DNA of 64,000 bases from Clostridia bacterium (GTDB taxonomy: Bacteria; Bacillota_A; Clostridia; UMGS1883): NCBI GenBank assembly GCA_017467965.1, contig JAFUJZ010000024.1, positions 1-64,000 on the forward strand. Reading direction: 5' to 3'. The position numbers and the translations under genes were made by a program. The notes under the pieces were generated by a model. That model was not told the DNA's origin and made no database searches. It saw only the letters and a program-made list of their open reading frames with translations. Of this stretch, positions 63,276 through 64,000 are shown one piece after another (position 1 is the first letter of the stretch; each line of letters starts with the position of its first letter).

Positions 63276-64000
63276 GACTTTTATCCTATCCTTTCATATC
63301 ACGAGCACTTATAACAGGTACGGCTATTTCCTTTTGTGCGGCACTTTTGGGCGTTATACTTGTTTTAAAACGATATTCCATGATTGGTCACGGTCTTGCA
63401 GACGTTGCCTTTTGTGCAGTAAGTCTTGCGGTAACGCTTGGCCTTTCACCCACTGAACACATCCTTGTAACCTTGCCTGTTGTAATAATCGCCTCCTTTG
63501 TTATTATGAGCATCACAAAAAAAGGCGGCAAGGGCGACATTGCTATAGGTATGGTTTCAACGGGTGCACTTGCACTGGGTATTATCATAACCCGACTTGG
63601 CTCGGGCTTTAACGTTGACGTTACCGACTATATGTTCGGCAGTATACTTGCCTCCTCCGATACAGATATGTACATGAGCATTATACTTGTTATAATTGTT
63701 CTTGTTATGTTTGTTATCTTTTATAACAGACTTTTCCTCATCACATATGACGAAAGCTTTGCCGAGGCGAGTGGCATCAACGTTACGTTTTATCAGTTCC
63801 TTATATCGTTTCTGACGGCACTTACGATTGTAATTGGCATGCGTATAATGGGTACTCTTCTTATTTCGAGCCTCATTATTTTCCCGGCTGTTACAAGCCG
63901 TCGTATTGTAAAAAGCTTCCGCTCGCTGATACTTTTGTCTGCGGCAATATCGGTTGTATGCTTCCTTGTAGGCTTTTTTGCATCCTACTATCTGGATTTA
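63260..64000 (+). CDS. znuB: Zinc ABC transporter permease, 5' part
   Basis: GTG at 63260 with GGAGGG 7 bases upstream; 247 codons to the window edge, no stop, so the gene continues. The frame opens VAEILRLLSYPFISRALITG and has at least seven hydrophobic helices, with GVILVLKRYSMIGHGLADVA and MRIMGTLLISSLIIFPAVTS, the signature segments of the ZnuB/MntB permease family. Confidence 0.9.
   Translation, partial: MAEILRLLSYPFISRALITGTAISFCAALLGVILVLKRYSMIGHGLADVAFCAVSLAVTLGLSPTEHILVTLPVVIIASFVIMSITKKGGKGDIAIGMVSTGALALGIIITRLGSGFNVDVTDYMFGSILASSDTDMYMSIILVIIVLVMFVIFYNRLFLITYDESFAEASGINVTFYQFLISFLTALTIVIGMRIMGTLLISSLIIFPAVTSRRIVKSFRSLILLSAAISVVCFLVGFFASYYLDL

Overview
The window reads as a chromosomal segment of an anaerobic, endospore-forming Firmicute of class Clostridia; nothing in the sequence fixes the genus. 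Evidence: sporulation genes (ylbJ-like, yqfC, yqfD, a SpoIVFB-like M50 protease, a SleB-like cortex hydrolase), SLH-domain surface proteins, a T-box riboswitch, [FeFe]-hydrogenase-like proteins, RNase M5, long-form HPF, the ylxM-ffh-rpsP-khpA operon, and frequent TTG/GTG starts behind strong GGAGG ribosome-binding sites. Most intergenic gaps hold a TTGACA-17-TATAAT type promoter and/or a tight hairpin terminator, often overlapping a stop codon. There is no rRNA, tRNA, CRISPR array, prophage or intact transposase.

Layout. 1-670: 3' part of ilvE. 671-1264: terminators and a double REP-like palindrome. 1265-6542: two secreted proteins, one with three SLH domains and one HELGH metalloprotease with ricin-like repeats. 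6568-9683: LysR regulator divergent from an AGCS amino-acid/sodium symporter, then an iron-sulfur flavoprotein. 9850-15437 (minus): an APH-fold kinase, two thioredoxin-like [2Fe-2S] proteins, a PAS-containing sensory hydrogenase, a SpoIIE-type phosphatase and a group-B-like [FeFe] hydrogenase. 15545-17458: TtcA-like protein, then rplM-rpsI. 17581-21419: MATE exporter behind a leader terminator, then a tryptophan T-box controlling a TrpB2 enzyme and an ECF S-component. 21444-25066 (minus): metF with an Rrf2 regulator, and metY-cysK. These promoters share the palindrome ACCTA-N9-TAGGT with the T-box promoter, suggesting one sulfur or Fe-S regulon. 25313-28753 (minus): uppP, khpA, rpsP, ffh, ylxM.

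28929-39583 (plus): ispE, a heparinase II/III-like lyase, an HMA protein (minus), M50 protease, two radical-SAM-associated genes, ligA and an ABC exporter. 39632-41749: orphan solute-binding lipoprotein. 41965-44929: hpf, rnmV and an SLH-anchored lipase. 44973-49698 (minus): DUF1292 protein, sleB, thrS, Elp3-like radical SAM, rnc. 49826-50022: a 197-bp element with 17-bp terminal inverted repeats holding five TTCCACA words. 50162-53111: hisD-like, hisB-like and HAD genes, all tightly coupled; the first two lack residues that are metal ligands in true HisD and HisB. 53172-61116: DUF1858 protein, ylbJ, and the yqfC-yqfD-phoH-pgpH-ybeY-dgkA-(four-helix protein)-era operon. 61216-64000: a Zur-like regulator with a 7-1-7 Fur-type box, then znuA-znuC-znuB running off the window.

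The strongest candidates for something undescribed are the hisD-like/hisB-like/HAD operon, the hydrogenase-sensor/phosphatase/kinase operon, and the shared operator joining sulfur-amino-acid genes to a tryptophan T-box unit. Promoters, operators and functions are read by eye from sequence and none is experimentally shown.
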